From: Punica granatum
Taxonomy: Eukaryota; Streptophyta; Magnoliopsida; Myrtales; Lythraceae
Length of the DNA stretch: 64,000 nt
Assembly: GCF_007655135.1 (NCBI RefSeq)
Contig: NC_045129.1
Span: forward strand, 14,234,274 to 14,298,273
Reading direction: 5' to 3'
In this document: positions 1-10,974 of the stretch, in pieces
How positions within the stretch are numbered: the first letter of the stretch is position 1
How the letters are laid out: every line of letters begins with the position of its first letter
Translations under genes and position numbers: made by a program
Notes under the pieces: generated by a model
The model's database searches: none
What the model saw: the letters and a program-made list of their open reading frames with translations, nothing else
Told to the model about the DNA's origin: nothing

Positions 1-130
1 ATAATCCCGACTGGGAAAATATGACATCCATTTGACAAAGGCACTCAAATCATTAAGCAAATAACACTACTAACTGGATGCATTTTATAGCTAAATGATT
101 CACTGGATTGATCTTATGCAGACATAAAAA

Positions 131-330
131 GTTTTTTTTTTTTTTTCAATATGAATCCTGATATGTCCGAAAGCCCAATCAAGTCCCGACTAATACAGTC
201 GAGCCAGATTGATTCACTAAAGAGTAAAGCTCTCTCGGCGTGAATTTTCTGTATTCATAAAGACTCGAATCCGAGACCTTGCTCAAGCAAAACAAGCGTC
301 GAACCGCTTGTACTAACCCCTTTCGCACAT
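131..330 (-). mobile_element. tRNA-derived SINE (family 2)
   Basis: Read on the minus strand, the element starts near 330 with TAGTACAAGCG, which fits the pol III A box (TRGYNNANNNG). It carries a B-box-like GGATTCGAGTC about 40 bases later and ends in a poly(A) tract, seen as a T run at 131-147 on the plus strand. This head, body and tail order is that of a tRNA-derived SINE. Related pieces lie at 38945-39060 and, inverted, at 6028-6093. The exact 5' boundary and target duplication were not resolved. Confidence 0.6.
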
Positions 331-1068
331 AAAAGCTAATTTGATTAGTGAGAAATGGTTTGACCAAATTAACCCCAAATAAATTATCCTTAATAATTGA
401 AATACGTGGCATAGAAAAAATGGGACGAGATTTTTTCCTCTCCTTATGATAGGATAGAAATTAATAAATAAAAACAAATAAAATTGATAATATAAAAGGA
501 CGAATGGCACCTAACCGAGAGATGCAAAGACATACAGCAGATAATTATTTAGTCAGAATTACCACTATGACCATCAATTCAGAGGTTACTTTTTTTCCCA
601 ACAATTCAAATGTTAATAAATTTCAACAAATGCAAAGGCTGCTTCCTATATCAAGAGGTCCCCTTTCCCAAAATGGGAAAACTCATCTTCATCTATTCAA
701 GTTAACTGCCATGAGATTTTTAGCAAAAATGTCCGACTCCACATTCTCCCACAATTTTCGAAGAAAAGAATCAATGGAGATTTCAAACGAGCAATGGAAA
801 AGGGAAATATAACACAGAAAGCGATCGATCTAAAAATATCTTTCAAATAGTGGATGTCGATTAAAATCTTATGTGTATTAACTGATAGACAAAGACCAAA
901 CCATCATTGGTCGAACATCATGGTGTAAGTTTCCGAACACCAATGACCTACAATGGCAATGAAGCGTATGATTGCCATATGCAGGGAGAAAGGTACAAGT
1001 CTTCTCGTCATCTAACTCTACTCCACTGTATCTTCTATTATGTACAGAAGCAATGGAAGCAAGTAGCA
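331..1068. other. intergenic; likely 3' UTR and flank of the gene at 1069-2332
   Basis: No convincing coding sequence. A 102-codon plus-strand open frame at 504-812 has no recognisable domain and lies where the 3' UTR or downstream flank of the minus-strand gene should be. Confidence 0.4.
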
Positions 1069-2332
1069 TCATCTCCTAAATCCTCCCGAGCCATTGTTCG
1101 GTCTATTCCTCCCATCCCACGCGGAAGCCCAGAAAAACAAAGACATCCAGAAAAGAACAGCAAAGAAAATTTGTACTGTGCTCGTAAGTTTAGAAAGAGA
1201 TGACCCAATACCTGTTCCAAGAATTTCAGGAGGAACATGAATAAATAAAGATATCAAAGGCATAATTACAAGTAGGGCATATATATCACGAGCTCAGCAA
1301 ATTGCATAGGAAAAATGACGCCCCACATGATTATGTGTAAAATCAATGCAGAACCACCTTGAAATGCATGTCTTGTTAATTTGAGCTGAGATAGGCCAGG
1401 AGGGATGCACTGTAAAGTACTTCCAAGAAATTTCACAATAGATCACATGAGGACCGTCAAAATGACTTTCCTAAAATGAAAGATTACTGCCTTAGGACAT
1501 AGACATTACAGTTAATCACTACACTAGCTCGGTGGTCTCAATATAAAAAACAAGGAAATTAAAATGGTAGAGGGAACTGCATCTCTCCATCTAATGGGAG
1601 CAAATCGCTTGGCCGCAAGTAAGAGCTTTAGGAATAAGTCCGCCGAAAGAATGGTGTAAAGAATTCATACGATAAATATCTACAGAACTCAAAATTGATG
1701 AATGCGAACACCAAGCCGGAGAGAACAATCGAGGAGAGACAAAACTGCTAGCTCATTTGTACAACAAAACTATCACTTGAACTCAATCCTTGTATAGTTA
1801 CTTACTCCTGCAGCAGTTCCATCCCTATGATGCATTGTTAGTCTAATGTACTGTCCTCGACACCTACCCAAAATCAACAGCTCATTTCTCACTCTTTAGC
1901 TAAGAAACCTGGATAAATACGCTGAATTTTGACGGTAACAATCGAATAAGCAGATCTATGTTGCAACCCTAAATTTTAGGAACTCAACCACATGGAGGCG
2001 AAAAACAAGAAGATGAATTCAAGCAATTGTGCAGGAATTTAACAACGTCAGTCTTCCAGGCTGAATTACGCACCTTTCAGCCGCAACGGGCGGTCATCAG
2101 AGGGCGGGCCTGGTTCCCCGGGCCCGGGAGAGGCCGCACGGCAGAGGCCAGGCCGAGAGAGAGGATAGGGAAGAAATGGACGGTGAAGAATTATCGGTGA
2201 AGCGGGGAAATAACTTGTCCGGAAGCAGGAATTCTGGAAGCGGCTCCAGGAAGGGATCGAGTCGACGGAGGACGAGGCCGGAGGCAAGGCTGGGTTCGGT
2301 AGCGAGCGGGTCGGAGAGAGAACCGCCGCCAT
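1069..2332 (-). CDS. predicted organelle-targeted membrane protein, two exons (unrecognised)
   Basis: Model: complement(join(1069..1292, 2074..2332)), 160 residues. Exon 1 starts at an ATG in good context (A at -3, G at +4) and encodes about 86 Ser/Pro/Arg-rich residues with few acidic ones, which looks like a plastid or mitochondrial transit peptide. It ends AAAG|GTGCGT, phase 1. Exon 2 follows a pyrimidine-rich tract ending in AG and restores the frame exactly (K|ARDIYALL). It encodes two hydrophobic segments, around IYALLVIMPLISLFIHV and VQIFFAVLFWMSLFFWASAW, separated by a short Pro/Gly/Ser loop, then a hydrophilic tail ending GGFRR. I infer an organelle membrane protein with two transmembrane helices. 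I do not recognise the family, so no reaction is assigned. The phase-matched junction and absence of stops support it being real; a further small exon in the 781-base intron cannot be excluded. Confidence 0.6.
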
Positions 2333-3230
2333 TTTCACAGGAAAGAGTTCCCACAATCGGCAGACGAGGTTCTACTCCGGCCAGCGGAGGAAAGAAATGA
2401 AAAATATCGGCTGCCGAGTGTCGACCGTAATATGGGCTGGGCTAAAATGGGCCACAGAGGTTATCCTGCTATAATGGGCCGAGAAACCTTGGCCCAGTTT
2501 CAGGGTCTTTTTTTTTTTTTTTTTCGGTAGAAGGTTTCAGGATTTTTGGTTATGCCTTTGTAGCCAACTCATGCCCGCTTAGTGTGTTTTTTTTTTTTGG
2601 GTGAAACCATGATATATCAAATGAGTCTAATCGCCTTTAGGGGTTGGCTTGGCTTTGGCCACGAGATGATTTCAATGGATTTCAAAACTCTAAAACTGCA
2701 GGTAAAATCCATCCACTGAGAGTTCAATTTGCCATTAAGTCACATTCTCGTGGTTACTTTTTCTTAATGATTTATGTTTGTGAAAGCTTATCGTGATATA
2801 TAATATATCACTGCTAGTCTTGTGTGCTTTTCAAATTTGATATGCATGTCAAATTCATAAAAGATTCGTATAAGAGAATGAAGTAGTCCCGAGGTTTCTA
2901 AAATAGCTCCTCGCAACCTTAAACCAGAGGCGTTTGCCTGGAAATATTTCAAGCCCAAAGAAAGAATGGTATATCTTCCATTCTTGTGCCATGCACGTCA
3001 CTTTTGTGCTGCGATATTCAAGCAGTGTTCTTGCTGTTACGAGTGCTGTAAATTACGATAGCCATGGAAACGTAACGATGGAAAGGAAACGTCATCGCAG
3101 AATTCGCCGATAAAAGACCTTTACAGAAAGTTAATGACAGACAAGACTACAGGTATGTCACCAGATGATCTTCGCACTAACCTACACCGAAACCGTTAGC
3201 AGCCATACTATGCTGATGATGAATACTCTC
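2333..3230. other. intergenic between two minus-strand genes
   Basis: Contains the presumed promoter of the gene starting at 2332 and two T runs (2510-2524, 2587-2599). No coding sequence, tRNA or mobile element is evident. The part next to 3230 probably includes the 3' UTR of the EPF-like gene. Confidence 0.4.
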
Positions 3231-3672
3231 TCATGGCTGGAAGATCTTATCTCCACATCTGCACTTCCAAGAAAGAAGGTAGTAGCCGCCGTGGTCGTCT
3301 CCATCACTACTCTGAGTCCTCGCGCTTGCCCTGAACCCTCTTTCCTGGGCAAATTTCTTGCGTCCCGTGATCACCAGAGTCGCAATGCACGGTCTGCAAC
3401 TCAAGCACTTGTTTACACACCCTGGCGGCCTCGAACCCACCACCATCCTCCTCTGCCCCAAGCTTCCGGCGGTCCCACCTTTAACGTTCAGAAGCAGCGA
3501 CCCATCTGCCAAAGAAGAGTAAAGATCGGATCAAGAACATCAAAATTCAATCTTCACACATGGCTAACCGCTGCGCTGAATCTGGATTGTATACAGTGAT
3601 TATACCTGATGTAGATAGAACAAGAATGACAGAGAGGATGAAGAAGACTCTGATTCTAAGCTCTCCACCCAT
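3231..3672 (-). CDS. EPF-like secreted cysteine-rich signalling peptide, two exons
   Basis: Model: complement(join(3231..3505, 3606..3672)), 113 residues. Exon 1 (67 bases) encodes MGGELRIR followed by a hydrophobic stretch (VFFILSVILVLSTS), a clear signal peptide. It ends TCAG|GTATAA, phase 1, and joins exon 2 after a GGCAG acceptor in frame. The mature C-terminus has the EPIDERMAL PATTERNING FACTOR-like signature: GSRPPGC, KC, SC, RPC, then YYLLSWKCRCGDKIFQP at the end, six cysteines in all. Family knowledge: these apoplastic peptides bind ERECTA-family receptor kinases and TMM and control stomatal or growth patterning. The loop between cysteines 4 and 5 is long (41 residues) and includes an acidic SSDGDD stretch. 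The closest recalled subgroup is EPFL8, but this is not certain. A basic QRR lies just before the cysteine domain and could be the processing region. A TATA box sits about 40 bases upstream of the ATG. Confidence 0.85.
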
Positions 3673-3711
3673 TCTTGGCCCTGCGCGTTGACGGGGGCAG
3701 CTTCAGGCTCG

Positions 3712-3719
3712 TATTTATA
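3712..3719 (-). promoter_or_regulatory. TATA box of the EPF-like gene
   Basis: The minus strand reads TATAAATA about 40 bases before the start codon at 3672. If used in the normal way it would give a leader of only about 10-15 bases, which is unusually short; a weaker upstream TATA might be used instead. Confidence 0.5.
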
Positions 3720-4912
3720 TCGAGGCCGAGTAGCAGGGCTGCTTCCTGTGGAAGGGACAGAGACAACGTCCCCTGATACCAATGCAGAGGCTACCCTCCC
3801 AACCAATCCAAGAGGGCTTCAAGCAGACAAAGGGGGAACACAAATTTATGTTTCCTTTCTATGGGAAGTGTTGTTGTATTGACTTGGGAGAGGGCTGTTT
3901 CTTGGGGGGACTGGCTGACTCGGGTGGGGAAGCTTTTCTTCTCTTTTTTGTGATCTTGGGTTCCAATGGAGGAAGAGGCCAACTTAAATGCTTGCAGATG
4001 TAAAAAGCTGAATAATAATCAGACTATTATTTGGAGAGAAGAGAAGAGAACTGATAAAAGCGAATGGCTTGGAGTTTTCTTTAGTCCACCGAAAGCGTCC
4101 AACCTGAGCCCTTCAATTATTCAACCAATGTAACTGTCAGTTCTCTTCTACAGTATCCTCAGGCAAAAAACCAAAAATAAAGAAGATTATTTATCAAGTT
4201 AATACCAAGATTTGACCATTTCAAGCATGCAATGCAAATTAAGTAAAACTTGAGCTTATTTGAGAGGGAGGGAAGATATAACATAATGACGTATATTCTT
4301 GGCATGTCAATCAAAAGATTACAATTTTGATATTCTTAATGAAATTATTCATACCTCTTTATCAATTATTAAGATTTCTATTTCATTGTATTATACTCGC
4401 GAGTCTTCTTCATAATTGGAAAAAGGAAAAAGAGGTTATCTTATTTATATAGCTCATGGAGTTTGTTCTGGAGACAGTAAGCCAACTTCCACCTTTGGGA
4501 ACATGACAAATTCAATATCTCAAATTCCAATGATAATGAGAATGAGACCTTGAAATTTTGCTCCTCCTTGGCTGAGTTGTTGACTTGGGAAGCCGACCTT
4601 TAGTTTTCCATGAGGAAGCTCAATGCTAATCGTATGCGGAATTGCATGCAAATGCTTAAAGGGCTGATAACTATTGACAAATACTTCATTTTTCCCGTAC
4701 TCGATTAGAGATTCGGATGCTTCGAAGGTCATTCAGAAAATGTCGATGCACCAAGCCAGCCGAAAAGCCAATCCTACATGAATACGCGTGGATTCGATAC
4801 GACCATACAACTACGATATTATTCCTCCGAATTTTCAAATTACATACATGCATAAAAGCACTCCAAAGCAACAGTCCACGTAAGTGTAGCAAAGACACTA
4901 TTAAATTGCCCT
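3720..4912. other. intergenic between the EPF-like and heat-shock genes
   Basis: No protein-coding exon recognised. The open frames here are short, overlapping and of low complexity. The end adjoining 4913 should hold the 3' UTR of the heat-shock gene. Confidence 0.4.
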
Positions 4913-5745
4913 TCAATGGACTTTGACCTCCTTCACTTCCCTCTTAGGCTTCTCGGTCCTAGGAACAGTAATACTGAGGACCCCGTCCTTCAACTCGGCC
5001 TTGATCTCGTCCACCTTGGCGTCCTCGGGCAGGACGAGGCTCGTGTTGTAGTACCCATAGCTCGCGGCAGACCAGCGCTCGTCGTCTGCTTCTTCCTCCT
5101 CTTCCTTCTTCTGCTCTCCTCGGATCGAGAGGACCCCGTCGTGGACGGTGATCTTGACGTCGTCCTTGGTGAGCCCCGGGACCTCGTAGCGGATCTTGTA
5201 GTGGTCGTCCTTCTCCTTCACGCTGCCCGCGAGCTGCCAGGGGGATATGTTCATGCTGTTGAACAGCCTGTTGATGTTGTCGGTCGCCTGCATCAGCGCG
5301 TTCCCGAGCCCCGAAGGAAAGAATTCTTCCCAATAGAGCATATAAAATTCCATCAGTTCTCTAGTAAACATTCATATATATTAACATGTTCACAATTATA
5401 TTATCTAAGCAGATACGGAAAAGTAACGTAAATCAGGTTGATCACGATGACGACACCATAGAGCTCGGGAACAAAGTCACGATCATCGTCGCGCCACAGA
5501 CTCCTCCGGCGGTTCCTGCGGGGGAAGAGGCTGAACCTTCTCCTCCGGCCTCCGCCATCACTCACCGCCACCTCCTTGTCATCCGATGCCTTTTCAGTGC
5601 CGGAGTTAGTTGCCATCATCCGTTGAAAGCCTTCGAGCTCAGGGCGGGACCTTTCCCTGAGGTTCCGACCGACCAGGGATGCAGGGGAGGGCGAGGAGCC
5701 CAACCTCTGCTGCAGGCTCCTCAGAGCAAAACGAGCCAAGGCCAT
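4913..5745 (-). CDS. HSP26.5: mitochondrial small heat-shock protein (HSP26.5 type), two exons
   Basis: Model: complement(join(4913..5325, 5457..5745)), 233 residues, 131-base GT-AG intron, phase 1. Residues 1-16 (MALARFALRSLQQRLG) form an Arg-rich amphipathic presequence. The N-terminal half has a basic stretch (GGRRRRFSLFPRRNRRRSLW). The splice recreates EFFPSGLGNALMQATDNINR. The alpha-crystallin domain runs from about residue 132 to 225 and includes YEVPGLTKDDVKI, an acidic insertion (KKEEEEEADDE), SYGYYNTSLVLPEDA and the hallmark ELKDGVLSITVPRTEKP. Role from family knowledge: an ATP-independent holdase that keeps heat-unfolded matrix proteins from aggregating. The sequence resembles the Arabidopsis 26.5-kDa mitochondrial form in presequence, intron position and domain. 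The C-terminal I-x-I/V motif is not obvious (tail KREVKEVKVH). I did not find a clean tandem GAA/TTC heat-shock element upstream of 5745. Confidence 0.92.
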
Positions 5746-8251
5746 GGCAGGATGCTTGGATTAGTCTTCCCTTCGAAGTGAATGAGTATGAGGGTGTCAG
5801 AGATGGAGATGGGATAGTTATGCTTTGATGTGATGAGAGAAAGAAACAGGGAAACCAGAGAATTTAGAGAAAAGGCTTCGGCTTCAGCCTCCAGCTGAGT
5901 TTGGAGCTTTGGAGAAGTATCGGATAGCTTCTGGGTTGGGATAGAAACTGTCTAAAAGAGGACAAAAAGCGTAATCAACCAATCAACTTGGATTTAATTT
6001 TGTTAATAAGAATAATTTATGATTGAGAGAGTTTTGCTCCTTAACCGGCTGATCGACTCGGATTAAATTAATTGGGACTGTTAAACTTTTAAATACTAAA
6101 ATGCATTGAAAAAACGAAACCCAAGAGTAGGTGATTACGTATTTGTAATGTATAATCCTAGCTATCATTCATAACTCAAATCTACTGTAGTCACATATAT
6201 TCGATTTCCCTATCATCAGGCCGAGATTTTCCTAAGCCAAGACTTGTACGCGTGACTCCCACAATGGACATAGCGACGCGATTAACCCATGAGAGATCTG
6301 GATAATCGGTCACATTAGCGCCTTGATGGTGGGACACTCCCATGCCGGTAGGTCTTATTGCCCGCTAATAACCCTTGTTTTAATCAGCACAAAATAATAA
6401 AAAAAGGGCAAAAAATATGAAAAGGTGGTGATGAGGACACAAAGACGAGATTGTTCTTGGCCTGTCTTCATACATTTGACGCCTTTTTTTGGGTTTATTT
6501 CAACTTGCTCCTCGAGGTTGTTTTAAGTTTTCTCAATTTGCACCCAGCTGTTTTCAAGTTTTCTTAATCTGCACCCGGGGTTTAAAAGATCATCTCCATT
6601 CGCGCTGTTATACTACCCGCCATGAGATCTTGATAGAATTTCACTGTATGCATATATGCCATCCCGCATATGAGGGTCGATCAGGGAACTCCTGCGCATG
6701 CTTGGTTATCGAGGACTTGGTCGACCAAAATTGAAAAACGTAGACAAACAGATGCTTGTGAATTTTGTGGTCTATTCACTTTTCCGAAGCCGATAGCAGG
6801 ACAACATCTGGCCCGTGATTCCATCCCGATTTGCTCCATTTTTAAACTATAGGATGTAATTTGATAACACCTTTAAAATAGAGGGGCACATTGAAATTAA
6901 CCCACCTTTCTTCCTCGAGATTAGCTATAGATGTATGGATAGCAGAGCAGACGCTTCTGAAAATGGGAATATCATTCCACATGGCAATCCGTCTTATATG
7001 CCACGTGTCTCCCTTCCCCCCTCTTCATTGAAAATACCTCTATTTACAACTTTGCCACTGCTGTAACAAAGGCACATCTATGACACTGAAATTGCCAAGT
7101 GCTCTACTACAGTCTGCTGCAAGGGCCCAACCGATGATCTCGCAGCCGCAAGCGGTACAAGTTTTATGCAGCATTGCCCGATGTTAGAGCTACAACTATC
7201 TGAATCTTGTTAACATGTGGCTACCATGTCATTGGAACATCAAATAATTATAAGTTCCAACCATGGTAGTGATAATTGCATCGCTCGACTGACTGTCTCA
7301 TTAGAGAAGTGGAGAGTAGAGAACAATGTTTGACACAAAAGGCAGTTTGATTCTGTAAATTAATCTCAACAGTGGAGACCACAAAGGAATGTTTACACAA
7401 GTCAGTATGACACTGAAGAAACAAAACTGGCTCCCCCCCTCTAAATTCCACCATTGCCGGGAATTCGATATGCTTCAACAATCTACAAACAATTCAAGAG
7501 ATTGTCCAACAACTCAGCTGCGTTCCCGACTCCCTCGTGTCAGTCATACATACCCTCTTGTTCCCACACATTGACGAGGAAATCGACCATTTCCTGCCAT
7601 TGTTTACGACATCATCACCAGGGTTAAGCTTATAAGTAGCACAACATTATTAACCCCCCATAAAAGAAAGAAAAGAAGAACAGATACAATCTCTCTCACA
7701 GTAGTGTCTTACAGAGAGAGGGACGGGCTGGGGAAATGGCTTGTTGCTTCCTAGTAAGCTTTCGTATGTAACATTCCAACTGCACATGCAAGAAATTTTT
7801 TGTATCACACGAGGAGAGAGATGGTAAGCGCAAGTATAGGCATTTGTAGTCGGTATCGTACTTAACGATTCCGGGGCCATTCTAAACGGAACAGTGACGG
7901 ATAATCTAGAAAATTATAGGCACTCGACAAATCTGCCCTTGATAGAATGCATTGGGAGCTGTTCAAGGTGCTGTGTTTTATTCCTTTTGGAAGCAAGATT
8001 TAATCAAAGATCTGCTCTCACAGTGTATGCCTTATATAGCTCACCTTAATTTAGGTTCTCGGACCTGCCGTGGTCGGGTCTTATTTTTTTTATTACTTAA
8101 CCAATGCTGCCTAGTCTGGTTCCAGAGAAGAAGACCTAGAAAAGGAAAGAACAGACAAACCCATTAATATAAATTTATGCTACAACGTGCATAACAGAAT
8201 CAGATAAAAAAAAAAGAAGTTGATGAAGTTACAAAACAACATGAGAAACAT
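5746..8251. other. intergenic: leader/promoter of the heat-shock gene, then unassigned DNA
   Basis: 5746-6000 is the presumed leader and promoter of the heat-shock gene, with no convincing TATA box. The rest holds a SINE fragment (6028-6093), a G-box core CACGTG at 7002-7007, and no recognisable exons. The stretch next to 8251 probably contains the 3' UTR of the minus-strand gene ending at 8252. Confidence 0.35.
6028..6093 (+). mobile_element. SINE family 2 fragment
   Basis: About 60 bases (from GAGAGAGTTTTGCTC to TTGGGACT) match, as reverse complement, the middle of the SINE at 131-330. The fragment lacks head and tail. Confidence 0.4.
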
Positions 8252-8442
8252 TTAACCGTGATTAACAGACTCAGGAGTTCCAGATGGCCCCAAACCACCA
8301 TGTTGATAGAGGGTCTGGTTTGATGTGCTGATTGATGATATGCTGCCCTGTGACTGTGCCGCACTGTAGTCCATATCAGAAACACTCGTGCTCCAAAAAA
8401 AATCCTGTCCCCTAGATTCCTGTCCCTCTGGTAAGGGCCCAG
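8252..8442 (-). CDS. last coding exon of an unidentified gene (Ser/Gln-rich C-terminus)
   Basis: On the minus strand a good acceptor (GATCTCTTCAG) is followed by 191 bases open in one frame to a TAA. They encode roughly GPLPEGQESRGQDFFWSTS followed by a Ser/Gln/Asn-rich tail (VSDMDYSAAQSQGS, STSNQTLYQH) ending GTPESVNHG. The composition is that of a disordered C-terminal tail such as those of plant nuclear or regulatory proteins, but I do not recognise the family. The exon enters in the phase needing one base from the previous exon. I could not trace the internal coding exons between 8443 and 9830, which may be small or obscured by insertions. The gene is therefore incomplete in this annotation. 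Confidence 0.5.
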
Positions 8443-8683
8443 CTGAAGAGATCAGTTTGGGCTTTGAACAGCATACAAGACAACCACTGCGCTGTTACAA
8501 ATCACATCCCGTTCCGTTACAACTTACAAATCATGTAGGTGCATGTACATAAGAATCTACTAGTCACCACAAGAAGCCTGCTTGACACCGAAGTTATGAA
8601 GCTTACTCATGAGGTTTGTCAACAAGACTAATTTTCAAGTACTTAAAAAGATATATATAAAGCATCCACCACCAACAAGAGAA

Positions 8684-8785
8684 GACGGATTTGGCCAAAA
8701 TAAAAGAACAAAAGAAGGACTTGGCCAAAAAAAGACCATGAGAAGAAGGATTTGGCTGGAAAAAGAGCATGAGAAGAAGGATTGA
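8684..8785. repeat. degenerate purine-rich tandem repeat
   Basis: Three to four imperfect copies of a roughly 35-base unit containing GAAGGA(C/T)TTGGC and AAAAAGA(C/G)CATGAGAAGAAGG. The repeat lies inside the presumed intron of the gene ending at 8252. Confidence 0.5.
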
Positions 8786-9832
8786 ACAACTAAGAGAAGG
8801 GTATCATTCATCTGATCCTCTCATACTGATCACATCTGCCAACTGGATCACAAGTATGATTCTAGACAAATTACAGTCTGCATTCGACAAAGTAACAAAA
8901 TTGTGATCAAAACCCATTTCAGTTGACTCGACTACCAGAAGAAAAGGAAGCAGCAGAGACTGATTATTTGTTACCATCGACCATACACAATGATTGTGGA
9001 CAGAATTCAAATTTTTTTTTTTTCCGGTTATGAAGGAGGCCCAAGTCCTAGTACGGACAGAATTCAATTTAATGAAATGAAGTCTGAACACAAGGAGAAA
9101 GTTGCCTAAATTACTTATTCTTAATTAGAAACAACAAAGTTCTATCTCCCTTTTTTCTGTTTATAGGGAGTACATGTTCAACCAGAACCAGGGGACTTCA
9201 CACCAAAGATTTGTCAGACGGGATTGACATCTTTACTCTGCTCAACGGAACGACTGAAATTGTAAACTTTCAATTCCTTCTTTGAATGATGTTATTAATA
9301 GTACCATCCATTACAGAGCAGAGTAAAACCAATTTCCATTTTCAGACAAATTTTAGCTTCAACAAAACTCACCTACAATGAAGAAGTTATAATACTAACG
9401 CCATTATACATCTCATCTATTCACAACGTATGCAGACATTTTCCCCAACGGTTGCACGAAATGAAAAACAGATAGGCTATCTAAAGCTCTTGAATCATCA
9501 ATCAGTAGTAGACAGAGCAAAACGAGATTAGGTGGGACTCATCAAACCCTTTCGCAACAATCTTCCCAGAGAACAAAGAATAACTCAATCTCACAATAGC
9601 AACACCTACAGGAAAAAGATTGTATGCCCACGATTGCCTAACTTGTTTCCAATGGGCATGTCCGGTTTTCCGGGAAGCCTCGGCACTCGGATATTGAATA
9701 AGAAATAACCCGATGAGCTATCATCTCATGTTCAATGAACCTAACCGACATTGAACTCCTAATAGAAGAGATCGTCCCAGAAGAGATCGAACCCCAAAAA
9801 CAGGAAAATGAGAACCAGAAGAGAAGACTTAC

Positions 9833-10190
9833 CCCATGCATGCAGTATGGGGAAGACCCAGAAGCTGCAAATCGATCCGCCGAGGAGAAAACTCAATCGA
9901 ATCGAAAAACCTTTTTGCTTTCCTTTTTCTTTTGTTTCTTCAGGAAACAGAGATCAAAGGACCCTGAAACAAACCAACCCAGCGATTGATTCATCGAAGA
10001 ATCAATCCAATGAACAGGACGGAAACAGATGAAAGAAAGGAAGCATGATTCATCGGTTACCTATGAATTGATTTCATGGGGTTCGACTCAATTTCCTGAA
10101 GATTGAACGGGGGATTGGGGCTCTGGCCCTCCTCCTCCTCCTCCTCCTTGTTCTTCTTCTCCGGAATAATTGGGGGAACTGAAAAACCGA
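9833..10190 (-). other. candidate leader exons of the gene ending at 8252
   Basis: Two minus-strand segments are bounded by good splice signals. One is a leader exon from about 10190 to 10061 ending TCATAG|GTAACC. The other is a 32-base exon (9833-9864) between GATTTGCAG and ATGCATGGG|GTAAGT. Neither encodes a recognisable protein. Their position, orientation and GAG/CTC-rich leader suggest the 5' end of a gene, probably the one whose last exon is at 8252-8442, but the connection is inferred. Confidence 0.3.
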
Positions 10191-10222
10191 GACAAACACA
10201 ATAAGAAAAAGGGCAATGGATT

Positions 10223-10424
10223 TTATTGGAGAGTATTCTTTTATTGGAGAGTATTCTTTTCTTTTTCATGAAAGTATTCTTTTAGCCCACTAAATTTGAG
10301 AGTATTCTTTTCTTTTTCATGAAAGTATTCTTTTCTTTTTCATGAAAGTATTCTTTTAGCCCACTAAATTTGAGAGTATTCTTTTCTTTTTCATGAAAGT
10401 ATTCTTTTAGCCCACTAAATTTGA
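10223..10424. repeat. minisatellite, ~51-base and ~24-base interleaved units
   Basis: Repeated blocks containing GAGAGTATTCTTTTC, TTTTTCATGAAAGTATTCT and TTTAGCCCACTAAATTTGA are arranged as three long and several short copies with near-perfect identity. It sits just upstream of the candidate leader exon, in its promoter. Confidence 0.85.
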
Positions 10425-10509
10425 CTGTCTTTCTATTTCAGTCCACCTTCTATTTTTTTCCTATTTTGGCCCACTATTTTTTATTGCTTTACGATTTAGC
10501 TCATTATTT

Positions 10510-10640
10510 TTGTTTATGGAGATCAACGGGCCTAGTACAATAAAATAGAAATCCTAACAGTAATTAAATGGGCATGAATGATCTGAACTTTGAATATTTT
10601 AGTTACTAGGCGAAGATGTGCACCATTACACAATACCATA
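10510..10640 (-). mobile_element. SINE family 1 copy (partial)
   Basis: Shares with the copies at 38340, 45600 and 47345 the block GGGCCTAGTACAAT, then AAATAGAAATCCTAA, then AAATGGGCATGA, seen on the plus strand. The element itself reads on the minus strand. Confidence 0.5.
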
Positions 10641-10974
10641 TTTGATTATCTTTGTATTGGATTGTTTTCATCCAGTAGCTCCACATGTTTTTTTTCTATT
10701 TTAATACTATTAGTTTCTTTTTCTCTTCTTTCATTTCTGTCTCGTATCTATTTTTTTGTTTCCGTCATTCTTGTTTTCAATTTTCAATTAAGAAAAACTC
10801 GCTTGGATAGCAACGTTCGATATTGAGTTATCATTAACCTTTCTCCTTTCCTAGTCTTCATCCTCTTATTTCCTATTTATTTTTTGTAATTTTCTTTTTT
10901 GTATTTTAATGAATCACATAGGCTTTTCTTTCGGAGTTAAGCAAAAACATTAGAGGAAAGAAAATTTACAACTC
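10641..10974. other. AT-rich unassigned stretch
   Basis: T-rich sequence with no coding potential I trust. An open frame at 10590-10826 is mostly Phe/Leu/Ser from T runs. Confidence 0.3.

Noticed and set aside
504..812. 102-codon plus-strand open frame
   Set aside because: No domain or compositional signal, and it lies in the probable 3' flank of a real minus-strand gene.
3165..3599. 144-codon plus-strand open frame
   Set aside because: It is the antisense shadow of the EPF-like exon, whose cysteine pattern, signal peptide and splice phase are compelling.
4916..5431. 171-codon plus-strand open frame
   Set aside because: Antisense of the heat-shock exon; Leu/Val-rich from reversed codons.
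5746..5960. Heat-shock elements upstream of the small heat-shock gene
   Set aside because: Scattered GAA and TTC triplets exist but none in the required alternating 5-bp spacing.
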